This document shows, in pieces, positions 46,489-55,832 of a stretch of DNA of 64,000 nt (its first letter is position 1; the number at the start of each line of letters is the position of its first letter). Both the position numbers and the translations under genes were made by a program. The stretch covers positions 8,103,001 to 8,167,000 of the forward strand of contig NZ_CP036433.1 in the NCBI RefSeq assembly GCF_007751035.1, in the 5' to 3' direction. The notes under the pieces were generated by a model. It saw only the letters and a list, made by a program, of their open reading frames with translations, ran no database searches and was not told the DNA's origin. Source of the stretch: Lignipirellula cremea. Lineage in GTDB: Bacteria; Planctomycetota; Planctomycetia; Pirellulales; Pirellulaceae.

Positions 46489-48054
46489 TTAAAAAGCGAC
46501 CTCGCATTGCCGGGCCCAGTTCTCCCAGGCGGCCGCCATGCGGGCGACGCGGTCGGGAAACTTCGCTGCCAGGTCGTTGGTTTCCGTGCGGTCCTCGGCC
46601 AGGTTGTACAGCTCCCAGCGTTTATCGCTGGCGCCCCAGCACAGCTTCCAGTCGCCCTGGCGGATGGCGCGGTTGCCTGTCAAAGCCCAGCACAGGGAAT
46701 CGTGCGGTTCGCGCTGTTTCCCCTGCAGGATCGGCAGCAGGCTCTTTCCTTCCGCCGGCAAAATGGCGTTCCCCTGGAACTGCTGCGGGTACTTCGCTCC
46801 GGCCAGTTCCAGCAGGGTCGGCATGATGTCGATCAGGTGGCCGGGCTGATCGGTCAGGGAGCCGGCCTTGATCTGCGCCGGCCAGCGGACGATCAAAGGG
46901 GTGGCGATGCCGCCTTCGTACGTCCAGGTTTTATGACGACGAAACGGCGTGTTCTGGGCCCAGCCCCAGCCAGGACCGACAAACTCATATCCCCGGCCAT
47001 CGCCGACGGGGATGTCGCGGTTCAGAGCGGCATAGCCCTGCAGGTCGCCGGGCAACGTCGCGCAGCCGCCGTTGTCGGACAGGAAGAGCACCAGCGTGTT
47101 ATCGGCCAGCTGCATGTCGTCGAGCGCTTTCAGCAGACGGCCGATGTTCTGATCCATCCGGTCGACCATCGCCGCATAGACTTCCATCCGCCGTTCCTCG
47201 CGGGGACGATCGGCCACTTTCTCCCAGGGCGTTACGTCGTAGTCGTAGCGAAAGTCGCCCGTCTTTTTGTCGACGGGCGACAGCTTCCAGTCGGCGTCGA
47301 GCAGTCCCATCTCCACCTGGCGTCGATGCCGGTCGGTCCTCAACTGATCGTACCCCTGGGAGTAGCGTCCCTTGTACCTGGCGATATCTTCCGGCGGGGC
47401 ATGCAGCGGGAAGTGGGGCGCCGTGTAGCACAGGTAATGGAAGAACGGCTTGCCCGACTGGCTGAAGCGGCGGATCGTTTTGATCGCATGATCGGTAAAG
47501 GCGTCGGTCGTGTAGTAGCCGGGCGGGAACTCGGTCAGGGTCGTTTGGTTATGGGCGAAGGGGCGCAGGTGTCCGCCGTTATAGAACTTCGGGTCCGGCT
47601 GGCCGGGGTTAAAAAAGTTGCAGCAGCCCGAGAGCAGCCCATAGAACTCCTCAAAGCCGCGATCGATCGGCCGCCGGGGAGCCTTGCTGCCCAGATGCCA
47701 CTTGCCCGTATAACCGGTGGCGTAGCCAGCCGCCTGCATCACCTCGCCCAGGGTGACCATATCTTCACGCAGCGTGCCGGCCGCCTTTCTCGGGTACAGG
47801 CCCGTCGTCAGGGCGGCGCGGGTCGTCACACAGACCGCACAGTTATAGAACTGCGTGAACCGCAATCCCTGGCTGGCCAGATGATCCAGATGGGGAGTGC
47901 GGATTTCTCCGCCATAGCAGCCCAGGTCGGAAAACCCCAGGTCGTCGCACAAGATCAGCAGCACGTTCGGCCGCGGCGCTTCCGCCGCATTGACCAGCGA
48001 GGACAGCAGCAGCCAACCGATAAAACCGAACAGGACCGGGACAAGGCGATTCAT
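46489..48054 (-). CDS. Sulfatase (formylglycine-type, variant motif)
   Basis: From ATG 48054 the protein has 521 residues and a signal peptide (LVPVLFGFIGWLLLSSLVNA). Metal-binding DD is in LILCDDLG (D37-D38). The formylglycine site reads C75-V-T-T-R79 in CVTTRAALTTGLYP, where the usual proline of CxPxR is Thr. GKWHLG near residue 120 and DNGGCATLPG near 325 are further active-site motifs. It should hydrolyse sulfate esters, probably of algal polysaccharides as in other planctomycetes, but the substrate is unknown. Maturation by FGE on the T-variant is not certain. Confidence 0.92.
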   Translation of the reverse strand: MNRLVPVLFGFIGWLLLSSLVNAAEAPRPNVLLILCDDLGFSDLGCYGGEIRTPHLDHLASQGLRFTQFYNCAVCVTTRAALTTGLYPRKAAGTLREDMVTLGEVMQAAGYATGYTGKWHLGSKAPRRPIDRGFEEFYGLLSGCCNFFNPGQPDPKFYNGGHLRPFAHNQTTLTEFPPGYYTTDAFTDHAIKTIRRFSQSGKPFFHYLCYTAPHFPLHAPPEDIARYKGRYSQGYDQLRTDRHRRQVEMGLLDADWKLSPVDKKTGDFRYDYDVTPWEKVADRPREERRMEVYAAMVDRMDQNIGRLLKALDDMQLADNTLVLFLSDNGGCATLPGDLQGYAALNRDIPVGDGRGYEFVGPGWGWAQNTPFRRHKTWTYEGGIATPLIVRWPAQIKAGSLTDQPGHLIDIMPTLLELAGAKYPQQFQGNAILPAEGKSLLPILQGKQREPHDSLCWALTGNRAIRQGDWKLCWGASDKRWELYNLAEDRTETNDLAAKFPDRVARMAAAWENWARQCEVAF

Positions 48055-48305
48055 GGCGGAATTCTCATGTTGCGATAATTGCGGCCTGAGGAACGCCCTC
48101 AAGCGAAACGGGGCAGGGCAGGGCGGACCAAGGTCCGATCGGCGCCCTATCCGACTGGTTCCCCATCGGGGTCAGGCGACCGGCAAGGAGAACGCGATTC
48201 CCGCCCAGCGGACGGCGTCCTGCTGGTTGCGGGCCAGGGCATTGAACATCAGAATAGGCGCTGAGGTTTCCCGTCTGACCGACACCTTAGCCCGCTGAAT
48301 GCTCT
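48055..48305. other. Divergent intergenic region between sulfatase and enolase-type genes
   Basis: Holds the upstream regions of both divergent genes; no specific operator recognised. Confidence 0.5.
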
Positions 48306-49664
48306 ATGTCGAAGCCCACGGATATTTTCATCAAAAACGTCGCCTCCCAGTCGGAGCGATATGCCTATCGTACGCCGATCAAATTTGGCGGCCGGGTTGT
48401 GAACGAGGCCGTGGTGGTCAATGTAACCGTCGATGTGGAAACGCGCGACGGGCGGACCGCGACCGGCTGGGGATCGATGCCGATCGGCAACGCCTGGGCC
48501 TGGCCCAGCCAGCAGCTGAGCTCGGAACAAACGTTCGCCGCAATGCACGCCCTGGCTGACAAATTAGCAGCTGACGCCGGCCAATACAACGAAGCGGGAC
48601 ATCCGCTGGAGATCACCCACGATCTGGCGGCGCGGTACGAAGCTGCCGGCGCCGAGGTCTGCGCCGATCTGCCGGAGACGATGCCCAAACTGGCGCAGCT
48701 CGTTTCCGCCAGCCCGCTGGAAGCCGCCATCCACGACGCTTACGGCCGGGCCCTTTCGACAAGCTCTTACAGCGTGCTCGGCAAGGAACATTGCAACCGC
48801 GATCTGTCGGCCTGGCTGAACGACGATTTCGCTGGCGAATACTTGCACGACTATACACTGCCGATCATCAAGCCGACGCTGCCGCTGTATCACCTTATCG
48901 GCGCGCTCGATCCGATCGTCGCCGGCGATATCTCCCAGCCGATCAACGACGGCTTGCCGGAAACGCTCGCTCAGTGGATCCACGCCGATGGCTTGACCCA
49001 TCTCAAAATCAAGCTCGCCGGCGACGACCTGCAGTGGGACCTGGATCGGGTCGTCGCCATCGACAACGAGGCCGCCGTCGCCCAGCAGCAGCGCGGCTGC
49101 GACAGCTGGTTCTATTCGCTCGACTTCAACGAGAAGTGCGAAAATGTCGAGTACGTGCTGGAGTTCCTCCGGCGCCTGCAGGAACGGCAACCCACCGCGC
49201 TGGCCCGCACCCAGTACATTGAGCAGCCGACCCATCGCGACCTGAAGGCCAACCCGGAAAACCGCATGCACGAAGCGGCCAAAATCAAGCCGGTTGTGAT
49301 CGACGAATCACTGATCGACTTTGAAAGCCTGCTGCTGGCCCGCGAACAAGGCTACAGTGGCGTCGCCCTCAAAGCTTGCAAGGGGCACAGCGAAGCGCTG
49401 CTGATGGGAGCGGCCGCCCAAAAATACGGCATGTTTTTGTGCGTGCAGGATCTAACCTGCATCGGCGCCTCGTTCCTGCATTCGGCCAGCCTGGCCGCCC
49501 GTACGCCGGGCGTCGCCGCCATTGAAGGGAACGGCCGTCAATACTGCCCCGCCGGCAACGCGGCCTGGACGGAAGCGTATCCCGGCATGTTTGAAATCTC
49601 AGCCGGCTTTGTCGCCACCGGTCAACTGAACGGTCCCGGCCTGGGCTTTGGCCCGCCGGCCTGA
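48306..49664 (+). CDS. Enolase-superfamily dehydratase or racemase
   Basis: The 452-residue protein has the mandelate racemase/muconate lactonizing fold. K234-x-K236 (LKIKL), D273 in SLDFNE, E306 in YIEQPT and D333-E334 in VIDES fit the metal and base residues, and a Lys after it (VALKACKG, K356/K359) could be a second base. MR/MLE enzymes dehydrate or epimerise acid sugars. Without a close homologue the substrate is unknown. It is divergent from the sulfatase, with a 250-bp shared promoter region. Confidence 0.82.
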   Translation: MSKPTDIFIKNVASQSERYAYRTPIKFGGRVVNEAVVVNVTVDVETRDGRTATGWGSMPIGNAWAWPSQQLSSEQTFAAMHALADKLAADAGQYNEAGHPLEITHDLAARYEAAGAEVCADLPETMPKLAQLVSASPLEAAIHDAYGRALSTSSYSVLGKEHCNRDLSAWLNDDFAGEYLHDYTLPIIKPTLPLYHLIGALDPIVAGDISQPINDGLPETLAQWIHADGLTHLKIKLAGDDLQWDLDRVVAIDNEAAVAQQQRGCDSWFYSLDFNEKCENVEYVLEFLRRLQERQPTALARTQYIEQPTHRDLKANPENRMHEAAKIKPVVIDESLIDFESLLLAREQGYSGVALKACKGHSEALLMGAAAQKYGMFLCVQDLTCIGASFLHSASLAARTPGVAAIEGNGRQYCPAGNAAWTEAYPGMFEISAGFVATGQLNGPGLGFGPPA

Positions 49665-49665
49665 T

Positions 49666-49688
49666 CCGACCGTTCCCCTCAGGGTCGG
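49666..49688 (+). terminator. Weak hairpin after the enolase-type gene
   Basis: CCGACC (49666-49671) and GGTCGG (49683-49688) are perfect complements, starting 2 bp past the stop, without a T-run. Confidence 0.3.
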
Positions 49689-49757
49689 AACGGGTTAACC
49701 TGAATCAGGCGAAAAAACAGGCCGATCGGCCCGGGCAACCAGCGGAGAAAAAATCCC

Positions 49758-50027
49758 ATGGCGATGATTACCGTACAGGTGTGGGACGCCACCGGCAACA
49801 AACGGCAAGAAGTGGAGCTGCCCGACGACGCCCCCGTCAATCGCATCCTGGCGGTGCTGCTGGAGAAAATGCACCTGCCCCAGGTCGCCCCCGACGGGCA
49901 ACCGCTCAGCTACAAGTTCCACCACAAGCGGTCCGGCAAGCAGCTGCTCGATCACCAGTGCCTGGCCGATGTCGGCGTGCAGAACGCCGACGTACTTCGC
50001 CTCCAGCCGGAAATCACGGCCGGTTAA
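49758..50027 (+). CDS. YukD/EsaB-like ubiquitin-fold protein
   Basis: The 89-residue protein has a beta-grasp layout: ITVQVWDATGNKRQEVELPDD (strands 1-2, quoted in part as ITVQVWDATG), VNRILAVLLEKMHL (helix), LSYKFHHKRSGKQLLDHQCL and a final VQNADVLRLQPEITAG strand. This resembles YukD/EsaB, ubiquitin-like proteins of type VII-like systems. It ends in AG, not GG, so conjugation is not assumed. Neighbours (enolase type, ACT) give no functional lead. No E1/E2-like or JAB gene lies nearby. Confidence 0.65.
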   Translation: MAMITVQVWDATGNKRQEVELPDDAPVNRILAVLLEKMHLPQVAPDGQPLSYKFHHKRSGKQLLDHQCLADVGVQNADVLRLQPEITAG

Positions 50028-50074
50028 ACGAGACGAGAGCAGGCCAAGAGACGGATTCGCCGCGCCCACTCTGC

Positions 50075-50160
50075 CTCTTAATCTTAATCCCTCAGCGATC
50101 GACCGCGCCCACTGCGCTCTCCACGGTGAATCCTTCTTCTTCTTCGCGAGAGAGGGAGAT
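50075..50160. repeat. Repeat remnant between convergent genes
   Basis: CGGTGAATCCTTCTT with CGCTCTCCA in front resembles 6185-6225. The two junctions lie between convergent gene pairs. Confidence 0.5.
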
Positions 50161-50166
50161 CACAGC

Positions 50167-50658
50167 TTAACGCCCTTCGGAAAGATCCGCTTCGGTGATC
50201 ATGGTGAATTTCTTCGCCGACAGCGTCTGCAGGGCGTAATCAATATTGTCGACCATCAGCGCGACGGCGGGCGCATCGTGAGGGCGGATGATCAGGGGGT
50301 ACGCCTGGACAATGTTGATCTCCGCCTGGAGCAGGGCCGTGCAGACCTGCAGCAGGGGCTGTTCGCCGGGCGGCAATTCTACGCCGATGAGGTCGCTTTC
50401 GATCATGGCCAGGCCGGCCCGTTCGAGAATCTCGCGGCCCTGTTCGGGATGGCTCAGCAGGAACCGGACAAAGGCGCACTCCGTAGCGTCGTTAATCGAC
50501 AAGGCCACAATGCGCACCCGGCTGCCTTCGAAACGGCGGATCACCTCCAGCAGCTGGCCCACGCGGTTCTCAAGAAAGACCGTAAACTGGCGAATGGTGG
50601 GGTAATCGCGACCACGCATCGTCGCAAAATCGGTTCCGGAGCCCTCTCCGATACTCAT
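50167..50658 (-). CDS. ACT-domain protein
   Basis: The 163-residue protein consists of two ACT-like regions: RQFTVFLENRVGQLLEVIRRFEGSRVRIVALS (quoted: FTVFLENRVGQLLEVIRRF) and PLLQVCTALLQAEINIVQAYPL. ACT domains bind amino acids or other small ligands. The alternative start at 50619 drops the first 13 residues. It does not adjoin a biosynthetic partner. It is divergent from flhA. Confidence 0.8.
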   Translation of the reverse strand: MSIGEGSGTDFATMRGRDYPTIRQFTVFLENRVGQLLEVIRRFEGSRVRIVALSINDATECAFVRFLLSHPEQGREILERAGLAMIESDLIGVELPPGEQPLLQVCTALLQAEINIVQAYPLIIRPHDAPAVALMVDNIDYALQTLSAKKFTMITEADLSEGR

Positions 50659-50991
50659 GGCTTACGGCTTTCTTTAGTGCTGGCCCGGTTCAGTCGGGCG
50701 TTTCAACCCATCAGACGGGGTTGATCGAAATAAAAGGCTTAACTGCCTGTCTCCCTTGTATATAGAGCAAACGGGGAAAACGGTCAACGTCGGCAAAATG
50801 GCAGTTCGCCCGGAAGCAACCCGCCACGGCCGCGGAGCCCTTGCCGGAGAACGAACGGCGATGCAGTACAGGCCTGCTGGCAGAAAGCGGCCTGGACCTG
50901 ACCGGAGGGTTTGGGTAATCTCCGCCCCTCATCAACAGCACCCGATTTTCGTAACCTGTTTCTCATCCGACGATAGCGTCGGCGGCGACCT
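50659..50991. other. Upstream region of flhA
   Basis: No gene. TTAACT (50739) and TATAGA (50761) are 16 bp apart, a weak sigma70-like pair 225 bp before flhA. It is too weak to call as a promoter. Confidence 0.4.
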
Positions 50992-53064
50992 ATGGAATTC
51001 CTCACACGCTGGCGAACGCTGATCCTGCCGGTTGGAATCATTTCCAGCGTGCTGGTGATTCTGGTTCCGTTGCCGACCATGCTGATGGACCTGCTGCTGG
51101 CGGCCAATATTACGGTCGCCGTGATCGTGCTGCTGACGACGATCTATGTGGAAACGCCGCTGGAATTCAGCGTGTTCCCTTCCATGCTGCTGGCCACCAC
51201 CCTGGGCCGACTGGTCCTCAACGTGGCCACCACGCGGCTGATTCTGACGCAGGCAGGCGGGATGAAAACCCAGGCGGCCGGCGGCGTGATCGCGGCATTC
51301 GGCGACTTTGTCGCCGGCGGCAGTATCATTGTCGGTATTATCATTTTTGTGATCATTGTGGTCATCCAGTTTGTGGTGATCACCAAGGGCGCCACCCGTA
51401 TCAGTGAAGTCGCGGCCCGCTTTGCGCTCGACGGCATGCCCGGTCGCCAGATGGCAATCGATGCCGACCTCAACGCCGGCAGCATCGACGAAAAAGAAGC
51501 CCAGCGCCGCCGGGAAGAAATCACCCAGCAGGCCGACTTTTTCGGAGCCATGGACGGCGCCAGCAAGTTCGTGCGCGGCGACGCCGTGGCCGGCATTATT
51601 ATCACGCTCATCAATATCGTCGGCGGGCTCGTCATTGGCGTGTTCACCGCCGGCATGACGGTCATGGAAGCCGCTGCGGTCTTCACCACGCTGACCATCG
51701 GCGACGGGCTCGTCAGCCAGGTCCCCGGTCTGCTCACCTCGCTGGCGGCCGCTTTGCTCGTCACGCGCAGCTCGCAGGCCAGCAATCTGCCGACGGAGTT
51801 CCTGCAGCAACTGTTCGGCCGGCCCCAGGCCCTGTTTGTGGCGGGCGCCTTCCTGGCGGTGCTGATCTTCACCAATCTGCCGACCATTCCGCTGGCTGCG
51901 CTCGGCGGCAGTTGCATCGGCCTGGCGGTGATGATGACCCGCAAAGAAAAAGAAACCAAAACGCAGGTCGCCAAAGACGTCGCCAAAGAAAAAACCGAAG
52001 CCGCCAAACCGCCCGAAGAACGGATCGAGGACTTTCTCACCATCGACCCGATGGAAATGGAAATCGGCGTCGGCCTGATCCGCCTGGCCGATCCTTCCCG
52101 CGGCGGCGATCTGCTGCAACGCATCACCGGCGTGCGGCAATCGGTCGCGGCCGATATCGGCATCATCCTGCCCAAGGTGCGTATCCGCGACAACATGCGG
52201 CTGGGCGAGTACCAGTACCGCGTGAAGATCGCCAACAACCCAGTCGCCGAAGGGATCGTTTACCCCGATCGCCTGCTTGCCATGGACTCCGGCATGACAA
52301 CGGGCGAAGCCCCTGGCGAACCGACCCGCGACCCGGCCTTTGGCCAGCCTGCCGTGTGGATCAATCCCGGCATCCGCGAACGAGCCGAAATGCTGGGCTA
52401 TACGCCGGTCGAGCCGGCCGCCGTCCTGGCGACCCATCTGCAGGAGATCGTCCGCCAGCACGCCGACGACCTGCTGACCCGCGACGACACCCGGCGCCTG
52501 ATTGATGAACTCAAAGCAACTTCGCCCGCCGTCGTCGAGGAACTGATCCCCGGCCTGATGCGCGTCGGCGAGGTGCAAACGATCCTGCAGATGCTGCTTC
52601 GCGAAGACGTCCCCATTCGCCAGCTGGCCACCATCCTGGAAGCCCTGGGCGACAACGCCTCCAAGTCCAAAGACCCCGTGCTGCTGACGGAACTGGTCCG
52701 GCATCGCCTGGCCCGCACGCTGTGCGCCCGGTATCGCGACGCCGAAAATCGTCTGCATGTGATTACGCTCGACCCGGCCCTGGAAGATCGCATCTCCAAG
52801 GGAATTGAACACAACGAACGCGGCCTGTTCCTGCGCATGTCGCCGCCGGCCATTGAAACCACCAACCGCCTGATCGCCGCCCAGATGGACAAGCTCAATC
52901 GGGCCGGCCATCAGCCGCTGCTGCTCTGCAGCCCGCAGATCAGGGCGGGCCTCAAGCAGCTGACGCTCAGCCAGTTACCCCGGCTGGTCGTACTAAGTTA
53001 CAACGAAATCACCCGCGATACGCGGATCGAATCGTATGGCATTGTGAGCGACGCCAAGATCTAA
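50992..53064 (+). CDS. flhA: Flagellar export apparatus protein FlhA
   Basis: The 690-residue protein has about eight N-terminal membrane helices with LGRLVLNVATTRLIL and DGLVSQVPGLLTSLAAALL, the conserved FHIPEP-type cytoplasmic loop, then a large C-terminal cytoplasmic domain with ISRYA-like GRLAD and RLIDELKATSPAVVEELIP. FlhA forms the export gate nonamer of the flagellar type III system. It begins a rightward run with flhF and flhG; the gap to flhF is 42 bp. Confidence 0.95.
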   Translation: MEFLTRWRTLILPVGIISSVLVILVPLPTMLMDLLLAANITVAVIVLLTTIYVETPLEFSVFPSMLLATTLGRLVLNVATTRLILTQAGGMKTQAAGGVIAAFGDFVAGGSIIVGIIIFVIIVVIQFVVITKGATRISEVAARFALDGMPGRQMAIDADLNAGSIDEKEAQRRREEITQQADFFGAMDGASKFVRGDAVAGIIITLINIVGGLVIGVFTAGMTVMEAAAVFTTLTIGDGLVSQVPGLLTSLAAALLVTRSSQASNLPTEFLQQLFGRPQALFVAGAFLAVLIFTNLPTIPLAALGGSCIGLAVMMTRKEKETKTQVAKDVAKEKTEAAKPPEERIEDFLTIDPMEMEIGVGLIRLADPSRGGDLLQRITGVRQSVAADIGIILPKVRIRDNMRLGEYQYRVKIANNPVAEGIVYPDRLLAMDSGMTTGEAPGEPTRDPAFGQPAVWINPGIRERAEMLGYTPVEPAAVLATHLQEIVRQHADDLLTRDDTRRLIDELKATSPAVVEELIPGLMRVGEVQTILQMLLREDVPIRQLATILEALGDNASKSKDPVLLTELVRHRLARTLCARYRDAENRLHVITLDPALEDRISKGIEHNERGLFLRMSPPAIETTNRLIAAQMDKLNRAGHQPLLLCSPQIRAGLKQLTLSQLPRLVVLSYNEITRDTRIESYGIVSDAKI

Positions 53065-53106
53065 ACGCTCCTTTCGCGCCCTGCACCCGGTGATAAAGAC
53101 GCAGCC

Positions 53107-54573
53107 TTGAAAACCAAAACCTATCGCGTAAAGTCGATCCAGGAAGCGTTGCAGCGGATCCGTGAGGAGCTGGGGCCCGAAGCCTCGGTGCTGCAGACGC
53201 GGACCGTCCGCCGGCCCGGCATGCTGGCCTGGATCAGTGGAGCCAGCGAGCTCGAAGTCACCGCCTCCAACGTGGTGCGAGCGCCGTCCCGCATGCAGCC
53301 CTACGCAGCCGAATTGTCGCGCGTCCTGGGCCAGCCCGCCGCCGCCGATTCCGGCAACGCCGCGGAAACGTATCTTCCCCCAGAGCCGCACGCCGGTCCC
53401 CCGCGCCCGGCCGTTGCCGGCCGAATCGCCGCCACCGATTCCGCCAGGGAAACCAGCCCGGCCCGTTCGCTGGCAAACGCCGCCCTGGATCGGCTCGATG
53501 AACTCGACCTGTCGTCCATGGCGATCCCCGCCGAAAGCCCGCCGCAAGAACTCGCGTCGGACAGCTTCGCCACAGAAACCACCGCTGCAGCAAAGCGGGA
53601 ATCCCGCGGGCCCGAACTTCGCTCCGAGAACCGGCCCGCGGGAGAAGTGACTGGCGGATCCACGACCGAACTGGCCGCCCAGATTGAACGGCTCCAGGCG
53701 ATGGTCGAAGAGCTGAAACGGCGCGACGACAAGCCTGCCGATCGCAGCTGGCCGCCCGCCCTGTTCCAGGCGTTTACCCGCCTGATCGACGCGGAATTCA
53801 GCGAGCAGACGGCCCGGGAGATCCTCGAAGAAACACGGGCCGAACTGGCCGCCCAGGGTGTGGCCCCGTCCGCCTGGACCGAGGCGCTGATCGAACAACA
53901 GCTGACGACCGTCCTGCAGAACCAGGTCCGCCTGTGCGAACCGATCCGTATCACGCCAGGCCGCCGCTGTCTGGCCGCCCTGGTTGGTCCGACCGGAGTG
54001 GGAAAAACAACGACCATCGCCAAGCTGGCGGCCAACTTCCGCTTGCGGGAAAACGGCAAGGTCGGCCTGATCACCGTCGACACCTATCGCATCGCTGCGG
54101 TCGAACAGCTGCGCACCTACGCCGATATTATGGACCTGCCAATGGCGGTCGTTTCGACGCCCCGGGAAATGCGTGAAGCAGTCGCCCGCATGCAGGACCT
54201 CGACCTCGTGCTGCTCGATACGGCCGGCCGCAGCCCGCAGGACGAAATCAAAATCCAGGAGTTACGCGCCATGCTGGGCGAAGCCCAGCCCGATGAAGTC
54301 CTGCTGGTGGTCAGCAGTTCGGCAGGCGACCGTTCCCTGATTCAAACGGCCGAACGTTTCCGCCGGGTCGGCGCCAGTTCGCTGGTGGTGACCAAGCTGG
54401 ATGAAGCGACCGGCCTGGGCTCCGTGTTCTCGCTGTTGCGGGCCAGCGGCTTGCCGCTGAGCTATGTCACGCATGGACAGAACGTGCCCGACGATATCCA
54501 GGCGCCTCGCCCCGCCAGGCTGGTGCAACAACTGCTGGGCGGCAGCGACTGGCTTGATCGGCGTATCGCCTGA
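53107..54573 (+). CDS. flhF: Flagellar GTPase FlhF
   Basis: The 488-residue protein starts at a TTG (53107), giving MKTKTYRVKSIQEALQRIREELG, the FlhF N-terminus. A disordered middle of about 180 residues is followed by the SRP-type NG domain: GPTGVGKTTTIAKLAANF (P-loop near residue 297), VDTYRIAAVEQLRTYADI, DTAGRSPQD and TKLDEATGLGS. FlhF is a signal-recognition-particle-like GTPase that places the flagellum at the pole; it works with FlhG. Confidence 0.94.
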   Translation: MKTKTYRVKSIQEALQRIREELGPEASVLQTRTVRRPGMLAWISGASELEVTASNVVRAPSRMQPYAAELSRVLGQPAAADSGNAAETYLPPEPHAGPPRPAVAGRIAATDSARETSPARSLANAALDRLDELDLSSMAIPAESPPQELASDSFATETTAAAKRESRGPELRSENRPAGEVTGGSTTELAAQIERLQAMVEELKRRDDKPADRSWPPALFQAFTRLIDAEFSEQTAREILEETRAELAAQGVAPSAWTEALIEQQLTTVLQNQVRLCEPIRITPGRRCLAALVGPTGVGKTTTIAKLAANFRLRENGKVGLITVDTYRIAAVEQLRTYADIMDLPMAVVSTPREMREAVARMQDLDLVLLDTAGRSPQDEIKIQELRAMLGEAQPDEVLLVVSSSAGDRSLIQTAERFRRVGASSLVVTKLDEATGLGSVFSLLRASGLPLSYVTHGQNVPDDIQAPRPARLVQQLLGGSDWLDRRIA

Positions 54574-54631
54574 CCGGCGGTTGCCGTTGCTGTCGCTTAC
54601 TTCCTGGAACCCCTGAAAACACGAGTCACCC

Positions 54632-55459
54632 ATGCCAGACCAGGCAGCCGAACTCCGCAGCCTGATGCGGAACGCCGAGCAAAGTCGCCCCCGAACCAAC
54701 GGCCCTGCCGCCCCGATACTGGTCGTCCAGGGCGGCAAAGGCGGAGTCGGCGCCACCTGGCTGTCCGTCAATCTGGCGATCGGCCTGGCGCTGCAAGGCG
54801 GCCGGACCGTGCTGGTCGACGCCAACCTGAATCATGCCGACGCCGCCAGTTACTGCGGCGTCCAGGATCGAGACACCATTGCCGAAGTCATGCGGGGAGA
54901 ACGCGATCTCCGCGAAGTGCTGCAGCCCGGACCTGCCGGCCTGCTCGTCGCGGCCGGAGCCTGGGCGCCCTCGTTCATGGCGGAAGCCAGCGACCGGATG
55001 CAGCAGCGACTGGTCGATCAGATACGCACCCTGGGCAGCCACGCGGAACGAATCGTGGTCGACCTGGGAGCCGGAACCGGGCCGCTGGCCCGCAAATTCT
55101 GGCAGGCGGCCGACCAAGCTCTGGTGGTCGCCACCCCCGACACGGCCGCGCTGATGGATTCCTACGCCACGATCAAAACACTTCACAGGGCAGGGCAGGC
55201 CGAGATCGGATTTCTGGTCAACCAGGCGAAGTCTTCCGCCGAGGCGGACGAACTGTTTGCCCGGCTGGAACGCTCGTGCCGCCGGTTTCTGAATACCCCG
55301 ATTACCAGCTACGGCGACATTCCCAGCGATCCGCTGCTGCCGTCTTCGATTGAACAGGGCGAACCGTTACTGCTATTGCGTCCCCAGGCGGATGCGTCTG
55401 CGGGGATCCAGCGGCTGGCCTCTCGAATTTTTCATCGTTCCCTGCAGGAAGCGGCCTAA
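54632..55459 (+). CDS. flhG: MinD-like ATPase FlhG, with degenerate P-loop
   Basis: The 275-residue protein has a deviant Walker A motif GGKGGVGATW near residues 32-41: the signature Lys is present but the P-loop Lys expected in KGGVGKT is Ala (codon GCC). VLVDANLNHAD (A') and VVDLGAGTGPL (Walker B/G3-like) follow. FlhG regulates flagellar number through FlhF and ATP-dependent dimerisation. A similar Ala occurs in some CpaE/TadZ proteins, so the change may be functional. It follows flhF by 58 bp. Loss of the P-loop Lys may lower ATP hydrolysis. Confidence 0.85.
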   Translation: MPDQAAELRSLMRNAEQSRPRTNGPAAPILVVQGGKGGVGATWLSVNLAIGLALQGGRTVLVDANLNHADAASYCGVQDRDTIAEVMRGERDLREVLQPGPAGLLVAAGAWAPSFMAEASDRMQQRLVDQIRTLGSHAERIVVDLGAGTGPLARKFWQAADQALVVATPDTAALMDSYATIKTLHRAGQAEIGFLVNQAKSSAEADELFARLERSCRRFLNTPITSYGDIPSDPLLPSSIEQGEPLLLLRPQADASAGIQRLASRIFHRSLQEAA

Positions 55460-55624
55460 CAGTCCCGGGCGATTTTCTGCTATTAGAGACGCCCACAGGA
55501 TGTACACGCTTCCGGGGGCGAACCCGACAACCCTTTCGACCCGTAACAGAAGACGCAGGAGAGCAGCAAAACTCCTGCACCAGGCAACGCAGGCAAACAC
55601 CACGAACGCACGTTCCAGCGCGCT

Positions 55625-55658
55625 GCGTTCCGGCTGAAGATTTCTTCAGGCGGAACGC
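55625..55658 (+). terminator. Hairpin after flhG
   Basis: GCGTTCCGGCTGAAG (55625-55639) pairs with CTTCAGGCGGAACGC (55644-55658), 14 of 15 bases, with an ATTT loop. No T-run follows, so termination is uncertain; a processing role is also possible. Confidence 0.45.
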
Positions 55659-55758
55659 GCCGTGCTAGATCTTTTCAAGAATAACTCAACTCAAAACACG
55701 GCGACATGAAACCAGGGAGCTTTAATTTTAAAAAGATTAACCTGACCAGCCTGAGTAT

Positions 55759-55766
55759 GCCGATAG
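55759..55766 (+). promoter_or_regulatory. Candidate sigma28 -10, GCCGATAG
   Basis: GCCGATAG differs by one base from the flagellar sigma28 -10 GCCGATAA. The TTAA at 55737 is 18 bp away, three more than the ideal 15, so the -35 is weak. It precedes the small membrane gene and fliA. Confidence 0.3.
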
Positions 55767-55832
55767 TCTGAAAGCGCGGCGACGCGCTCCGGAAACGGTC
55801 ATCAGAGCAACGCGATTTGACTTTGCGGGTTA

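Noticed and set aside
48103-48130. GGGGCAGGGCAGGG motif, repeated near 11.2, 40.1 and 55.2 kb
   Set aside because: Probably GC-rich chance matches; variable and without conserved flanks.
50932-52911. 659-codon frame opposite flhA
   Set aside because: Shadow; flhA has all expected features.
55187-55200. GGGCAGGGCAGG within flhG
   Set aside because: Lies in coding sequence and is explained by codon usage.
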